A stretch of DNA of 40,531 nucleotides from a virus: positions 1-40,531 of IMG/VR virus record IMGVR_UViG_3300047497_000276; one strand, given 5' to 3'. Positions 1-6,785 of the stretch are shown one piece after another. The notes beneath the pieces were generated by a model, which was given only the letters and a program-made list of their open reading frames with translations, searched no databases and had not been told where the DNA came from. How positions within the stretch are numbered: the stretch's first letter is position 1; each line of letters starts with the position of its first letter. Both the position numbers and the translations under genes were made by a program.

Positions 1-402
1 CTACCCGACAACTTGCGGGACGCGGACGGTTTGCCCTTCCGCGTTGACCTTCTCCACCCAAATCGTCCGGGGCTTCGGCTTGGAGAGCACCCGGTACTCG
101 GCGTACTTGCCGTTCTGCCTTCGTTCGACTTTGTAGAGGATGCCTTTGTACTCGTGAGGAAAGCCCAGGACACTTTCCTCGGCCAGCTCCCGCGCCCGGC
201 GTTCGCCGCTGCTGCCCACCCAGCCGTGCGCCGTCTGAACTTTGGAAAGCCGGAAGCTCGGCACCCAGTCGTTAAACTCGGCGAGCTGGAGGCAAATGAT
301 GTCGTGAAGTGTCGGTCCGGTCTTTTTCATATGAGGTAGCATTTTGAACACTTCAGAAAGGCGCCGCTCACCCGGATATTGGTCCACCCGTGCTTCGGGC
401 AT
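1..402 (-). CDS. Small winged-helix-like protein, function unknown
   Basis: The product is 133 aa and ends exactly at the window edge (TAG at 1-3). The central part, about residues 28-105, has a leading helix, then residues matching a wHTH pattern in which a GWVGSSGERRARELAEE segment resembles the recognition-helix region of small phage DNA-binding proteins, followed by a YRVL strand. The C-terminus is basic. No catalytic motif is visible. No Shine-Dalgarno precedes the ATG. It lies 28 nt downstream of the zinc-knuckle gene and is probably cotranscribed with it. A DNA-binding role is inferred from fold resemblance only. Confidence 0.6.
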   Translation of the reverse strand: MPEARVDQYPGERRLSEVFKMLPHMKKTGPTLHDIICLQLAEFNDWVPSFRLSKVQTAHGWVGSSGERRARELAEESVLGFPHEYKGILYKVERRQNGKYAEYRVLSKPKPRTIWVEKVNAEGQTVRVPQVVG

Positions 403-430
403 TTAATCGTCGCCGTGAGAACGTTGCCTT

Positions 431-997
431 TCACCATTTCAGATAATCGCTGTACGTCTCGACGGTGAACGCCTTTTCGACCTCAGCAACATCAACATCC
501 AAGTTGCGGGCGATCTCCTCAGCCGGGACTTCGTGCGATTGAGAAATCTTCACGCGACCGAAAGTCATCTGCGTTAGCTGTTGTCCAGACTTCGCAGCCG
601 GGCTGCTCGATACAGGCTCACGTCGCTCCGGACGTGAACAGTTCGCCTTGTGCTTGCTCACTGACCCGCACTCGGGACACCCAGTTTTCGTTTTAGAAAA
701 AACCTTCTGCACTTTAGAAGCACCGGGTACTCCACCGGAGCTCGTCACTTTCGGGCAAGTCTTCCGGTTGTGCCCGGACTGCCCGCAGATTTTGCAGGCG
801 TTCGTCTTTCCGGTCTTGGGGGTTGGCTTCTTCGCGGCGGTGCGCGCGCCTCGCTGCTCAGCCATTGCAGGGGGGGGTCCGGCACGCTTCGCCAAAAGTT
901 CGATTACTTCATCGGCTGTCAGCTCGCGCTCTTCAGTAATGGCGATGCTGTTGCCCTCCTCGTCAATAATGTTCGTCAGCAAAAGGTAGCTTTTCAT
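431..997 (-). CDS. Zinc-knuckle protein
   Basis: This 188-aa protein carries a canonical CCHC zinc knuckle (CKICGQSGHNRKTC, about residues 68-81). A second, irregular Cys/His cluster (CPECGSVSKHKANC) lies about 25 residues later. The N-terminal 45 residues contain an acidic helix (EERELTADEVIELLAKR). The middle is Lys/Ser/Pro-rich and probably disordered. The C-terminal 40 residues look helical. CCHC knuckles usually bind single-stranded nucleic acid, so nucleic-acid binding is inferred. A second knuckle protein is encoded at 34436-34600. Confidence 0.75.
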   Translation of the reverse strand: MKSYLLLTNIIDEEGNSIAITEERELTADEVIELLAKRAGPPPAMAEQRGARTAAKKPTPKTGKTNACKICGQSGHNRKTCPKVTSSGGVPGASKVQKVFSKTKTGCPECGSVSKHKANCSRPERREPVSSSPAAKSGQQLTQMTFGRVKISQSHEVPAEEIARNLDVDVAEVEKAFTVETYSDYLKW

Positions 998-1003
998 ATC
1001 TAC

Positions 1004-1159
1004 TTAGTAGGCGTCTATCGCACGGCGATTAATCTCTGCTTCGCTCACCTCCCGCTCCTCAAAACGAGTGGCGGCTTTCGAGAGGCGTTTGAGCTTGCTG
1101 CGCTGCTTCTTATAAAGACGCCCGCCGAACGGTAACGGCTTCTCCTTTTTCTTTCCCAT
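1004..1159 (-). CDS. Small basic protein, unknown
   Basis: This 51-aa product begins MGKKKEKPLPFGG. The frame stays open upstream for about 44 more residues, but that extension is low-quality and runs through the divergent promoter region, so the ATG at 1159 is preferred. The first 35 residues are strongly basic (KKQRSKLKRLSKAA) and the tail is acidic. It ends 6 nt before the zinc-knuckle gene starts and is probably cotranscribed with it. Nucleic-acid binding is possible from charge alone. Confidence 0.55.
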   Translation of the reverse strand: MGKKKEKPLPFGGRLYKKQRSKLKRLSKAATRFEEREVSEAEINRRAIDAY

Positions 1160-1165
1160 GCGCTC

Positions 1166-1192
1166 ATCGTAACACGGAGATAGCGCGGTCAA
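1166..1192 (-). promoter_or_regulatory. Possible leftward sigma70-like promoter
   Basis: On the minus strand TTGACC (1187-1192) is followed after a short 15-bp spacer by TACGAT (1166-1171). The predicted start would fall almost on the ATG at 1159, making a leaderless transcript. The short spacer makes this a weak call. Confidence 0.25.
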
Positions 1193-1229
1193 TGTGTGGG
1201 TGTGGATAGCGCGATAGCGCGATGGCGGG

Positions 1230-1242
1230 CGTGCTATACTTG
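1230..1242 (+). promoter_or_regulatory. Extended -10 promoter (CGTGCTATACTTG)
   Basis: TGC directly precedes TATACT (1235-1240), an extended -10 element, with no good -35. Nearly the same 13-mer (CGTGCTATCCTTG) occurs at 7446-7458, also before a tiny rightward membrane-protein gene. Upstream are short GCGATAGC direct repeats (1208-1226) and a DnaA-box-like TGTGGATAG (1201-1209). Confidence 0.5.
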
Positions 1243-1280
1243 GGTAGGTCGAGAGAAGTTTAAAAACCAAAATATTGCGT

Positions 1281-1469
1281 ATGAAAATCATTCACGGTGC
1301 GGCGTACATGGAAGCATCGGACTTCCACGCCATTAAGACGGGGTTGGTGCTCCGCAAAGTTCTTCGCAAAGTCGGACGCATACTGACAATGGCGGTGATA
1401 CAGGGAGCGATGGTGGGGGTCGGTCTGGTCGGTGTGTTGAAAGTTCTCGGTGCAATTTATTTGAAGTAG
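1281..1469 (+). CDS. Small membrane protein
   Basis: The 62-aa product has an amphipathic basic N-terminal half and a hydrophobic C-terminal segment of about 25 residues (AVIQGAMVGVGLVGVLKVLG). One membrane helix with the basic part inside is likely. The ATG at 1281 is preferred over the in-frame TTG two codons earlier. The leader is A/T-rich without a Shine-Dalgarno. The gene opens the rightward run of nuclease and SSB-like genes. The function is unknown. Holin-like or signalling roles cannot be separated by sequence. Confidence 0.55.
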   Translation: MKIIHGAAYMEASDFHAIKTGLVLRKVLRKVGRILTMAVIQGAMVGVGLVGVLKVLGAIYLK

Positions 1470-1481
1470 TCAGGCGTTCTG

Positions 1482-1518
1482 CCGCTCCCGCGGACTGACT
1501 GCGGGCGCGATAGAGCGG
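1482..1518 (+). promoter_or_regulatory. Leader hairpin before nuclease gene
   Basis: CCGCTC (1482-1487) pairs with GAGCGG (1513-1518). Inside it CCCGC can pair with GCGGG (1501-1505). An A/T-rich unpaired stretch then runs to the ATG at 1540. The same hairpin-then-A/T-leader layout recurs before many phage genes here. Confidence 0.4.
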
Positions 1519-1539
1519 TTAGTTAACAATCAAAACTTT

Positions 1540-2370
1540 ATGGAGGGATACCGATACAAAGACGAAAAGAAGGAGCATTTGCACACGTTCAACGGAAAGC
1601 CGCTCATTGGAACATCAACCGCGTGCGGCATTATCGGAAAAGACGGCGCACTCGCATGGTGGGCCGCTGAGCTTGCCGCGGTCGAAGCACTTTCAACCGA
1701 CCAGTTTTATCCGAGCTTGCGGGAGGAGTTTCAAGCAGTCAAAACGATTGCAGACGCTAAAGAGCGCAAGTCGGCGATGGACGCCCTGCAGAAGAAGTAC
1801 CCGGCGTTCAAAGCGGCGCGGTTCGCTCATTACAACGCTAAGAATGAAGCGGCTGACAAGGGCGTGGATATGCACGCGGAGCTGGAGAAGTACGTCCAGT
1901 CGTGCATTGAAACGAACGCAGGTATTCCACTGGCCCACACTGTCAATGAACACAAAGCGGTGTCGTCGTTCGTAGACTGGGCTTTGGAGCACGTCGAGAA
2001 GTTCTTGTTGAGCGAGGCCAACGTATATAGCGAACGCCTATGGGTCGGCGGCATAACGGACTGCGTAGCAAAGACCAAAGACGGCCGGTACGCGGTTATC
2101 GACTTTAAGTCGAGCAAAGACGCTTATTACGGTCAATTCGTCCAAGCGGCGGGTTACGCAATACAGCTTGAGGAGCATGGGGCGTTCGATGCCGACGGCA
2201 ATTCTCGCATCACCTCATTCTCGCCAGTCGATAAAATCACGGCGTTATATATCGTGCCGTTCGGATCACCGGACCCGACCCCACGCGAGCAGTTCGACGT
2301 AACGGGGTTCAAACTCGACTTCGAGGCTGCGACGAGATTGTACAAGAGCAGTCAATTGTTCGGGGCGTAG
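1540..2370 (+). CDS. PD-(D/E)XK nuclease, Cas4/RecB-like
   Basis: This 276-aa protein has the RecB-nuclease motifs in order: GVDMHAELE (108-116, early His), SERLWVGGITD (164-174, with Asp174), VIDFKSSK (186-193, catalytic Asp188 and Lys190) and GQFVQAAGYA (198-207, the QxxxY motif). Such phage enzymes resect or trim DNA ends for recombination. No four-Cys iron-sulfur signature of true Cas4 is visible. The adjacent SSB-like gene fits a recombination or replication pair. The start follows an A-rich leader with no Shine-Dalgarno. Confidence 0.85.
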   Translation: MEGYRYKDEKKEHLHTFNGKPLIGTSTACGIIGKDGALAWWAAELAAVEALSTDQFYPSLREEFQAVKTIADAKERKSAMDALQKKYPAFKAARFAHYNAKNEAADKGVDMHAELEKYVQSCIETNAGIPLAHTVNEHKAVSSFVDWALEHVEKFLLSEANVYSERLWVGGITDCVAKTKDGRYAVIDFKSSKDAYYGQFVQAAGYAIQLEEHGAFDADGNSRITSFSPVDKITALYIVPFGSPDPTPREQFDVTGFKLDFEAATRLYKSSQLFGA

Positions 2371-2423
2371 TAGTGCTGGCGGAGCGCATTAGCTCGTAAG
2401 ACCAGAATAATAAAAATCGTACT

Positions 2424-2876
2424 ATGGAGTACAACAAAGGCCAGGGCGGTGCGTGGGTTGATGTCGAGAAGCTGAAGGACGGCGGCAAGGTAAAGCTTGT
2501 TTCCGAGTGCACCAAGCAGGAGAGCCGTTTTAAGAATAAGGACGGTGAGCCAAAGACGGAAAATGTCGCAAAGGTGCGCGTCCAGGGCGACCAACAGACC
2601 TATAACATGCGTCTGAACTGGGCCACAGTGTTCGGCTTGGTAGACGCCTTCGGAAAAGAATCGAAGGAGTGGATAGACAAAGTGCTGACAGTTAAACTGG
2701 TCGAGGCACTGGTTGGCGATACCATGCGCACCATCGTCTATCTCATTCCGGAAGGCTTCGAGCTCGCCAAAAACGAAGAGAAGAAATTGGAGATACGCAA
2801 GATAGGCGGCACCCCCGAAAAGGAGGACGTTATTGAGTATCCGGAAGGACCGGAGCCGGAGGACATTCCGTTCTAA
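2424..2876 (+). CDS. SSB-like single-stranded DNA-binding protein
   Basis: This 150-aa protein has a strand-rich first 110 residues compatible with an OB fold, an acidic linker, and a C-terminus ending EPEDIPF. That tip closely mimics the DDDIPF tail bacterial SSBs use to recruit partner enzymes. The body does not closely resemble E. coli SSB. Binding single-stranded DNA during phage replication or recombination is inferred from the tail, the size, and the neighbouring nuclease gene. A strong terminator follows 50 nt later, so it ends the rightward operon. Confidence 0.65.
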   Translation: MEYNKGQGGAWVDVEKLKDGGKVKLVSECTKQESRFKNKDGEPKTENVAKVRVQGDQQTYNMRLNWATVFGLVDAFGKESKEWIDKVLTVKLVEALVGDTMRTIVYLIPEGFELAKNEEKKLEIRKIGGTPEKEDVIEYPEGPEPEDIPF

Positions 2877-2925
2877 AGCGCACTTAGGCAAATCTCCCGG
2901 TCTGGTAATCCGGGTGAGAGAAAGG

Positions 2926-2956
2926 AAAGCCCCGCGGGCGAACGGCGGGGCTTTTT
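2926..2956 (+). terminator. Intrinsic terminator of the early rightward operon
   Basis: A perfect 10-bp stem AAAGCCCCGC/GCGGGGCTTT with a 9-nt loop runs into a T-tract. Confidence 0.9.
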
Positions 2957-2971
2957 CGTTTGTGCGCGCCC

Positions 2972-3008
2972 GCCAAAAATAAAACCCTCTCTCGTAATGA
3001 GGAGGGTT
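2972..3008 (-). terminator. Leftward terminator
   Basis: AACCCTC (2983-2989) pairs with GAGGGTT (3002-3008). On the minus strand the stem is followed by TTTTATTTTT. No protein gene lies immediately to its right, so it may end a noncoding leftward transcript from 3010-3500 or antisense transcription. Confidence 0.7.
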
Positions 3009-3143
3009 CAAGACAGTAAGCTCTACGGTTCTAAAAACTTATTCGATAGATTGTGAAGATGCACCCCCTTTCCCCCGCAGCCTGTTTTAAAAGGCGAACG
3101 TGGAAAAGAGAACGCGGGCACTCATTCGATGAGTTGTTGGCCT

Positions 3144-3213
3144 GTGTGTCGGCATGGCCTAGCCTGCGCAAGAACGGCTGTTTAACGTCTGCCGTTTTAA
3201 CCCCCAGACACAC
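3144..3213. ncRNA. Possible structured element with GTGTGTC/GACACAC closing stem
   Basis: GTGTGTC (3144-3150) pairs with GACACAC (3207-3213). Inside, AACGGC (3173-3178) pairs with GCCGTT (3191-3196). The strand is undetermined. This is inferred from pairing only. Confidence 0.3.
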
Positions 3214-3252
3214 TTAAGGCCGCAACAGCATTACCTGTACGCGGCCCGTAGT

Positions 3253-3347
3253 GTGAATATGACGCCAGAATTGGCGGCCGAAAGTCCGAACGAAGTCGGG
3301 CACTCAACCGCGAGCACTGTATGTGCCAGTTCTGTGTGCATATTCAC
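3253..3347. ncRNA. Candidate four-helix structured RNA upstream of the methyltransferase
   Basis: A perfect 9-bp closing stem GTGAATATG (3253-3261)/CATATTCAC (3339-3347) encloses three hairpins: CGCCA-GAAT-TGGCG (3263-3276), GTCCGA/TCGGGC (3284-3301) and GCAC-TGTAT-GTGC (3314-3326). It is 95 nt long, with no tRNA T-loop or anticodon geometry. On the plus strand it would be the distal leader of the methyltransferase gene. It resembles no riboswitch class I recognise. Confidence 0.45.
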
Positions 3348-3386
3348 CCTAAGAGTAGCACCTGAATTTCGGGTGAAGGCGGGTGG

Positions 3387-3395
3387 TGTGGATAA
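3387..3395 (+). promoter_or_regulatory. DnaA box
   Basis: TGTGGATAA is the exact complement of the TTATCCACA consensus. Near matches with the same orientation lie in or beside other gene starts and gaps, at 1201-1209, 26060-26068, 33969-33977 and 34035-34043. Confidence 0.4.
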
Positions 3396-3517
3396 GCGGG
3401 GGGCCTCGGTCTATCGCCCCTTGGCTCCCGACGTTAATTTTTGCTTAATGAATATCGACTTCTCCTGCTAACAGGAGTCTTGTGCGCGGCTCTGATTCGG
3501 TAGGGGTACGGAAAGTC

Positions 3518-4489
3518 ATGGGCCTCAGCTCCCTGGAACTATGCGCGGGCGCGGGCGGTCAAGCGATTGGCTTGGAAGCGGCCGGGTACAGCCATGAAGG
3601 CGTCGTGGAGATTGACCGCGACTGCTGCAACACGCTTAGGCTGAACCGCCCCGACTGGAACGTCATCGAAGGCGACATGAAGAAGCTGAAGGGGGCGCCG
3701 TTCAAGGGCATTGACCTCCTGGCTGGCGGCCTTCCGTGTCCCCCGTTCTCCATCGCCGGAAAGCAGCTCGGCGAGAAGGACGAGCGCAACCTGTTCCCTG
3801 CGGCCCTCCGTCTTATCGATGAAACGCGCCCTCGGGCCATCATGATCGAGAATGTGCGCGGGTTCCTTGAAACGGGCTTCCTGGACTATCGGGAGAAGCT
3901 CCGCGACCGCCTTTATAAGATGGGCTATCTGGCTGCTTGGCGCATCCTGAATGCCCCGGATTTCGGGGTTCCGCAGTTGCGGCCCCGGGTCATCATCGTG
4001 GCCCTCAAGCGAGACATTTGGGATCGCTTCGACTGGCCCCAGGTGCTTCCCCGCAACCCCGTAACGGTGGGGGAAGCCCTCTATCCGTACATGGCCTCTC
4101 GGGGCTGGACCGGCGCTGAGAAGTGGCGCGACCACGCGGACGATATTGCCCCCACGCTGGTTGGCGGCTCCAAGAAGCACGGCGGCCCGGACCTTGGGCC
4201 TACGCGGGCCAAAAGGGCCTGGGCGGCACTCGGCGTTGACGGGATGGGCATTGCAGACATGGCCCCCGGTCCTGACGCCCCCCGCGACCATATTCCACGC
4301 CTGACGGTCCCGATGGTGGCGAAGCTCCAGGGCTTCCCCGAGGACTGGAAGATTTCCGGCCGTAAGACTGCGGCCTACCGGCAGATCGGCAATGCTTTCC
4401 CGCCGCCGGTCGCCCAAGCCGTTGCGATGAAGATTCAGGCCGCGCTCACGACCCGGCACGTCTTCCGCGTCGTCACCAAGGCCGCTTAG
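3518..4489 (+). CDS. DNA (cytosine-5) methyltransferase
   Basis: This 323-aa enzyme transfers methyl from AdoMet to C5 of cytosine. The motifs are: I (LELCAGAGGQAIGLEAAGY, 6-24, cofactor site), IV (PCPPFS, 73-78, nucleophile Cys74), VI (ENVRG, 111-115), VIII (QLRPRVIIVAL), IX (LTVPMVAKLQGFPEDW) and X (RQIGNAFPPPVAQAVA). All are intact and of normal length. The ATG at 3518 is chosen over a GTG at 3482 because motif I then sits at the usual distance. It ends in a 4-nt tail-to-tail overlap with the HNH gene, and Vsr follows. The region is more GC-rich than its flanks, suggesting transfer as a unit. The target sequence cannot be read from the protein. Confidence 0.95.
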   Translation: MGLSSLELCAGAGGQAIGLEAAGYSHEGVVEIDRDCCNTLRLNRPDWNVIEGDMKKLKGAPFKGIDLLAGGLPCPPFSIAGKQLGEKDERNLFPAALRLIDETRPRAIMIENVRGFLETGFLDYREKLRDRLYKMGYLAAWRILNAPDFGVPQLRPRVIIVALKRDIWDRFDWPQVLPRNPVTVGEALYPYMASRGWTGAEKWRDHADDIAPTLVGGSKKHGGPDLGPTRAKRAWAALGVDGMGIADMAPGPDAPRDHIPRLTVPMVAKLQGFPEDWKISGRKTAAYRQIGNAFPPPVAQAVAMKIQAALTTRHVFRVVTKAA

Positions 4490-5268
4490 TCTTCTTCCGC
4501 TTTGCGCTTGGCTTTGTTTTTCCGCTCGAAGTCTTTGATGAGGAATTGATGGTTGTCCGGTAGGGGCTTCCATTCCTCCAGCATGTAGGCGGCCTGCCAC
4601 TTACCCGACGGCGTCTTCGAGCGCGTGGCCTTTATCTTCATGCCTATGACCGGGTAGCGCAGCTCGCGGAGCCGCTTTTGCCAGTCCTCCTGGAAGTCGT
4701 TCACGTTGGCGACGAACTCCAGGAGCCATGAAGGCACGGGCTCGCCTTCGTGCATGTGGAGAATCTCCGCGATGCGCGCGTACACGCTGTCGAGCTTCAC
4801 GATTTTCTGCATCTCGCTGTCGTTGAACGACGCAAAGAAATCCTTCTTGCCACCGTTGCAGAGCTGGCAAAGCGCCCAAAGGTTATCGAGCGTTGTCTCT
4901 CCGCCCCATGTCTGCGGAACCTTGTGGTCGGCCTGGAGCTTCACACCGTCTTCGGCGACGGTCAGCCCGCACATCTGGCAGCGCCCGTGCGCGGCGTTGA
5001 GCACCGCGGCGCGGAGCTTGGCGTTGATGACACCGCTATCTTTGGCGGGCTCGGCCTTCTCGCCCTTCAGGACGTAACGGCCACCTTTCTCCAAGGGAAC
5101 GTCGTAATATTTCCGGAGGTCGCGGACGCGCCGGTCAAGATGCTGTTGAATGCCAGGATCGTTCGGGAATTTCTCCCGGATTTGGTAGATTGTGAGTCCT
5201 TCGGGGTGGCTTCTGAGAAGCTCTAAAATCTGCTCGTGTAGGGCTGAGAGGCCCTCGTGCTGAGCCAT
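4486..5268 (-). CDS. HNH endonuclease, probable restriction partner of the methyltransferase
   Basis: This 260-aa protein has an N-terminal winged-helix-like region (about 5-70) and an HNH nuclease: CQMC (97-100), ADHKVPQTWGG (113-123, catalytic His115), LDNLW (127-131) and CQLCNGGK (134-141). The paired CxxC motifs hold the structural zinc. It converges on the methyltransferase with a 4-nt overlap and diverges from Vsr, the arrangement of a type II restriction enzyme. The start MAQHEG at 5268 avoids a basic 18-residue extension into the divergent promoter. The role as cognate restriction enzyme is inferred from context. A stand-alone nicking HNH is the alternative. Confidence 0.85.
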   Translation of the reverse strand: MAQHEGLSALHEQILELLRSHPEGLTIYQIREKFPNDPGIQQHLDRRVRDLRKYYDVPLEKGGRYVLKGEKAEPAKDSGVINAKLRAAVLNAAHGRCQMCGLTVAEDGVKLQADHKVPQTWGGETTLDNLWALCQLCNGGKKDFFASFNDSEMQKIVKLDSVYARIAEILHMHEGEPVPSWLLEFVANVNDFQEDWQKRLRELRYPVIGMKIKATRSKTPSGKWQAAYMLEEWKPLPDNHQFLIKDFERKNKAKRKAEED

Positions 5269-5293
5269 TGGCCGCCCGAATCTTCCCGAAAAG

Positions 5294-5315
5294 GTGCGGT
5301 ACCGTGACTCCGCAC
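5294..5315. promoter_or_regulatory. Inverted repeat between HNH and Vsr genes
   Basis: GTGCGG (5294-5299) and CCGCAC (5310-5315) flank 10 nt containing GGTACC overlap. They lie in the 65-bp gap between the divergent genes, so an operator or methylation-sensitive control site is possible. Confidence 0.3.
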
Positions 5316-5333
5316 GCCGCAAGAGTCGAGTCG

Positions 5334-5753
5334 ATGGATAAGCTGACGCCCGAACGCCGCTCCGAAAATATGCGGCGCATCAAGAGCAAGGATATGAAAC
5401 CAGAGCTGGCGGTCCGGCGGCTGGTGCATAAACTCGGCTATCGCTACCGGCTGCATCGCAAAGATTTGCCGGGCAAGCCGGACCTGGTGTTCGGCCCCAA
5501 GCGCAAAGTAATCTTCGTGCACGGTTGCTTCTGGCACGGTCATGAACTTGAAGGCTGTCTCGATGCCCGGCGGCCGAAATCCAACACGGGCTACTGGAAT
5601 CCGAAACTGGCCCGAAATAAAGAGCGCGACGCTGAGCGCGTGGCGGTTCTCGAAGCTGATGGATGGAAGGTGCTGACGGTGTGGGAGTGCGAAACGAAGG
5701 ACTTGGGCAAAGTAGGCAAACGGGTCAAACACTTCCTCGCAAAGAAGCGGTGA
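5334..5753 (+). CDS. vsr: Vsr-type very-short-patch repair endonuclease
   Basis: This 139-aa enzyme nicks next to T:G mismatches left by deamination of 5-methylcytosine. Visible motifs are SENMRRIKSKDMKPE (10-24), GKPDLVF (47-53, metal-binding Asp50), the diagnostic FVHGCFWHGH (61-70) and WKVLTVWECE (111-120). Its length matches E. coli Vsr. The ATG at 5334 gives the standard N-terminus. Upstream in-frame sequence belongs to the divergent promoter. It protects the genome from mutations caused by the neighbouring methyltransferase, which supports a true 5mC system. Confidence 0.95.
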   Translation: MDKLTPERRSENMRRIKSKDMKPELAVRRLVHKLGYRYRLHRKDLPGKPDLVFGPKRKVIFVHGCFWHGHELEGCLDARRPKSNTGYWNPKLARNKERDAERVAVLEADGWKVLTVWECETKDLGKVGKRVKHFLAKKR

Positions 5754-5778
5754 GCTATACTATCGGAGGAAAGGAGGT
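5754..5778 (+). promoter_or_regulatory. TATACT -10 element and strong Shine-Dalgarno
   Basis: TATACT (5756-5761) lies just after the Vsr stop, with only a weak -35 match upstream. AAGGAGGT (5771-5778) sits 4 nt before the ATG at 5783. This is a far stronger ribosome site than those of the virion genes. Confidence 0.5.
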
Positions 5779-5782
5779 ACCG

Positions 5783-6265
5783 ATGACGCTAGAGCAGTTT
5801 GTAGCGACCAAAACGTGGTGTGACGACCTCGGCACTAAACTCAGTGACGCACGCTGGGAAGGCGAGCCGAATGCCCGTGGCTGGCTGTACCTCGACTCGC
5901 TGTACATCGAAGAGGTGCAAGACCACTGGCCCGCGGAGTCGAAGAAACGGGGCAAGTGGCATCTGCTTATCGGCCGTGACGAGCAAATCACGAACGACTT
6001 GCCTGTCTTGGAAAAGCAGCTCTGGGAGTTCGCCAAATCAGAAGGCTACTTCCCGAGTGTCGCGTCGGTGACGGACAAAAACATCGCGGAAGCCGCCGCG
6101 ATGGACGATGTGGACCGCGCCGCGAAGCACTTGCAGGATATTGCAGGCATCACGACTGGCGATGTGGCGTCCCACCACCTCAACGAGGAAAAATGGGCGG
6201 ACAAAACGTCCAGGACAAAGTTGCTTAAAGAGTGGCTCAAGGCCGAAGTTCTGTATGAAGAGTAG
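5783..6265 (+). CDS. Conserved hypothetical protein
   Basis: The 160-aa product has a mixed alpha/beta N-terminal region up to about residue 95 (WLYLDSLYIEEV, WHLLIGRDE) and a mainly helical, acidic C-terminal part. No catalytic motif, signal peptide or membrane segment is seen. The start is fixed by AAGGAGGT. A terminator begins at its stop codon, so it forms a single-gene unit after Vsr. It may be cargo of the modification island. No function is proposed. Confidence 0.75.
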   Translation: MTLEQFVATKTWCDDLGTKLSDARWEGEPNARGWLYLDSLYIEEVQDHWPAESKKRGKWHLLIGRDEQITNDLPVLEKQLWEFAKSEGYFPSVASVTDKNIAEAAAMDDVDRAAKHLQDIAGITTGDVASHHLNEEKWADKTSRTKLLKEWLKAEVLYEE

Positions 6266-6288
6266 GCTCCGAATATCGGGGCCTTTTT
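6265..6288 (+). terminator. Intrinsic terminator starting at the stop codon
   Basis: GGCTCCGA (6265-6272) pairs with TCGGGGCC (6276-6283, one G-T pair), with a 3-nt loop and then TTTTT. Confidence 0.85.
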
Positions 6289-6340
6289 ATATGGCCTCTG
6301 CAAGCTACGTGGCCCTACCTGAAGAGTACGATACGGAAAC

Positions 6341-6367
6341 GAAGAAACCCCCAGGTCGGGGGTTTTC
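6341..6367. terminator. Bidirectional terminator between converging units
   Basis: GAAGAAACCCCC pairs with GGGGGTTTTCTTC. It gives T-rich tails on both strands and ends the leftward late operon after the holin-like gene. Confidence 0.75.
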
Positions 6368-6383
6368 TTCTTCCTGGGCGATT

Positions 6384-6686
6384 TTACGGGGTCAGGTCCA
6401 GGGTGCCGGGAGCTGCTGCCGCTTTCTGCCAAAACAGCACGTAGGAGCCGTGTGCCATCAGGAAGGCGGCAAGCGCCTGCATGGCAACCGTTACCAAGTT
6501 CGATATGGAGTTGGTGTCCACAGGCGTGCCGTTAAGCGAGCTGTACGCCAGTACGCCGATAATCGAGAACAGCGCCAGCAGAAACCGCTTGCCTGCGGTT
6601 GTCTGCAAATTGCCGAACCATTTTGCGAGACCCATGACCGCGTTGAGCACAAACGGCGAGAGCGCGACGATAATTGCTTCAAGCAT
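6384..6686 (-). CDS. Holin-like small membrane protein
   Basis: This 100-aa protein has three hydrophobic segments: residues 1-24 (EAIIVALSPFVLNAVMGLA), 35-51 (FLLALFSIIGVLAYSSL) and 65-87. Size, topology and position directly after the M23 lysin gene fit a holin, which would permeabilise the inner membrane. No signature residue proves this. It is the last gene of the leftward late block. The leader holds three hairpins and no Shine-Dalgarno. Confidence 0.6.
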   Translation of the reverse strand: MLEAIIVALSPFVLNAVMGLAKWFGNLQTTAGKRFLLALFSIIGVLAYSSLNGTPVDTNSISNLVTVAMQALAAFLMAHGSYVLFWQKAAAAPGTLDLTP

Positions 6687-6709
6687 AATACTGTGAGTTA
6701 CGAATAAGT

Positions 6710-6779
6710 GGTGGTTCTGCCCACCGTCCCGGCGGCGAAATGACAGGGATGAAACATTTCGCGATAGCCGGAACGCTAT
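6710..6779 (-). promoter_or_regulatory. Triple-hairpin intercistronic leader
   Basis: Three hairpins lie between lysin and holin genes: GGTGG/CCACC (6710-6725), GCGAAATG/CATTTCGC (6735-6762) and ATAGC/GCTAT (6764-6779). An A/T-rich leader then runs to the holin-like ATG. RNase III processing or RNA stabilisation is possible. Confidence 0.45.
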
Positions 6780-6785
6780 GCAGAA

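Larger units (their letters stand above)
3010..3517. other. Gene-free hairpin-rich region with a perfect DnaA box
   Basis: There is no convincing coding region in these 508 nt. They hold a CTCAT-TCG-ATGAG hairpin (3121-3133), a long inverted repeat (3144-3213), a four-helix element (3253-3347), a perfect DnaA box TGTGGATAA (3387-3395), and a CTCCTG-CTAA-CAGGAG hairpin (3462-3477). Candidate roles are a replication origin, a noncoding RNA, or the leader of the methyltransferase gene. Confidence 0.5.

Noticed and set aside
3031-3213. 60-codon leftward reading frame
   Set aside because: Composition is irregular, no start signal, and it lies across paired hairpin structure in a gene-free region.
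3539-4600. 353-codon leftward frame opposite the methyltransferase
   Set aside because: It is an antisense shadow of a GC-rich gene with all methyltransferase motifs intact on the other strand.
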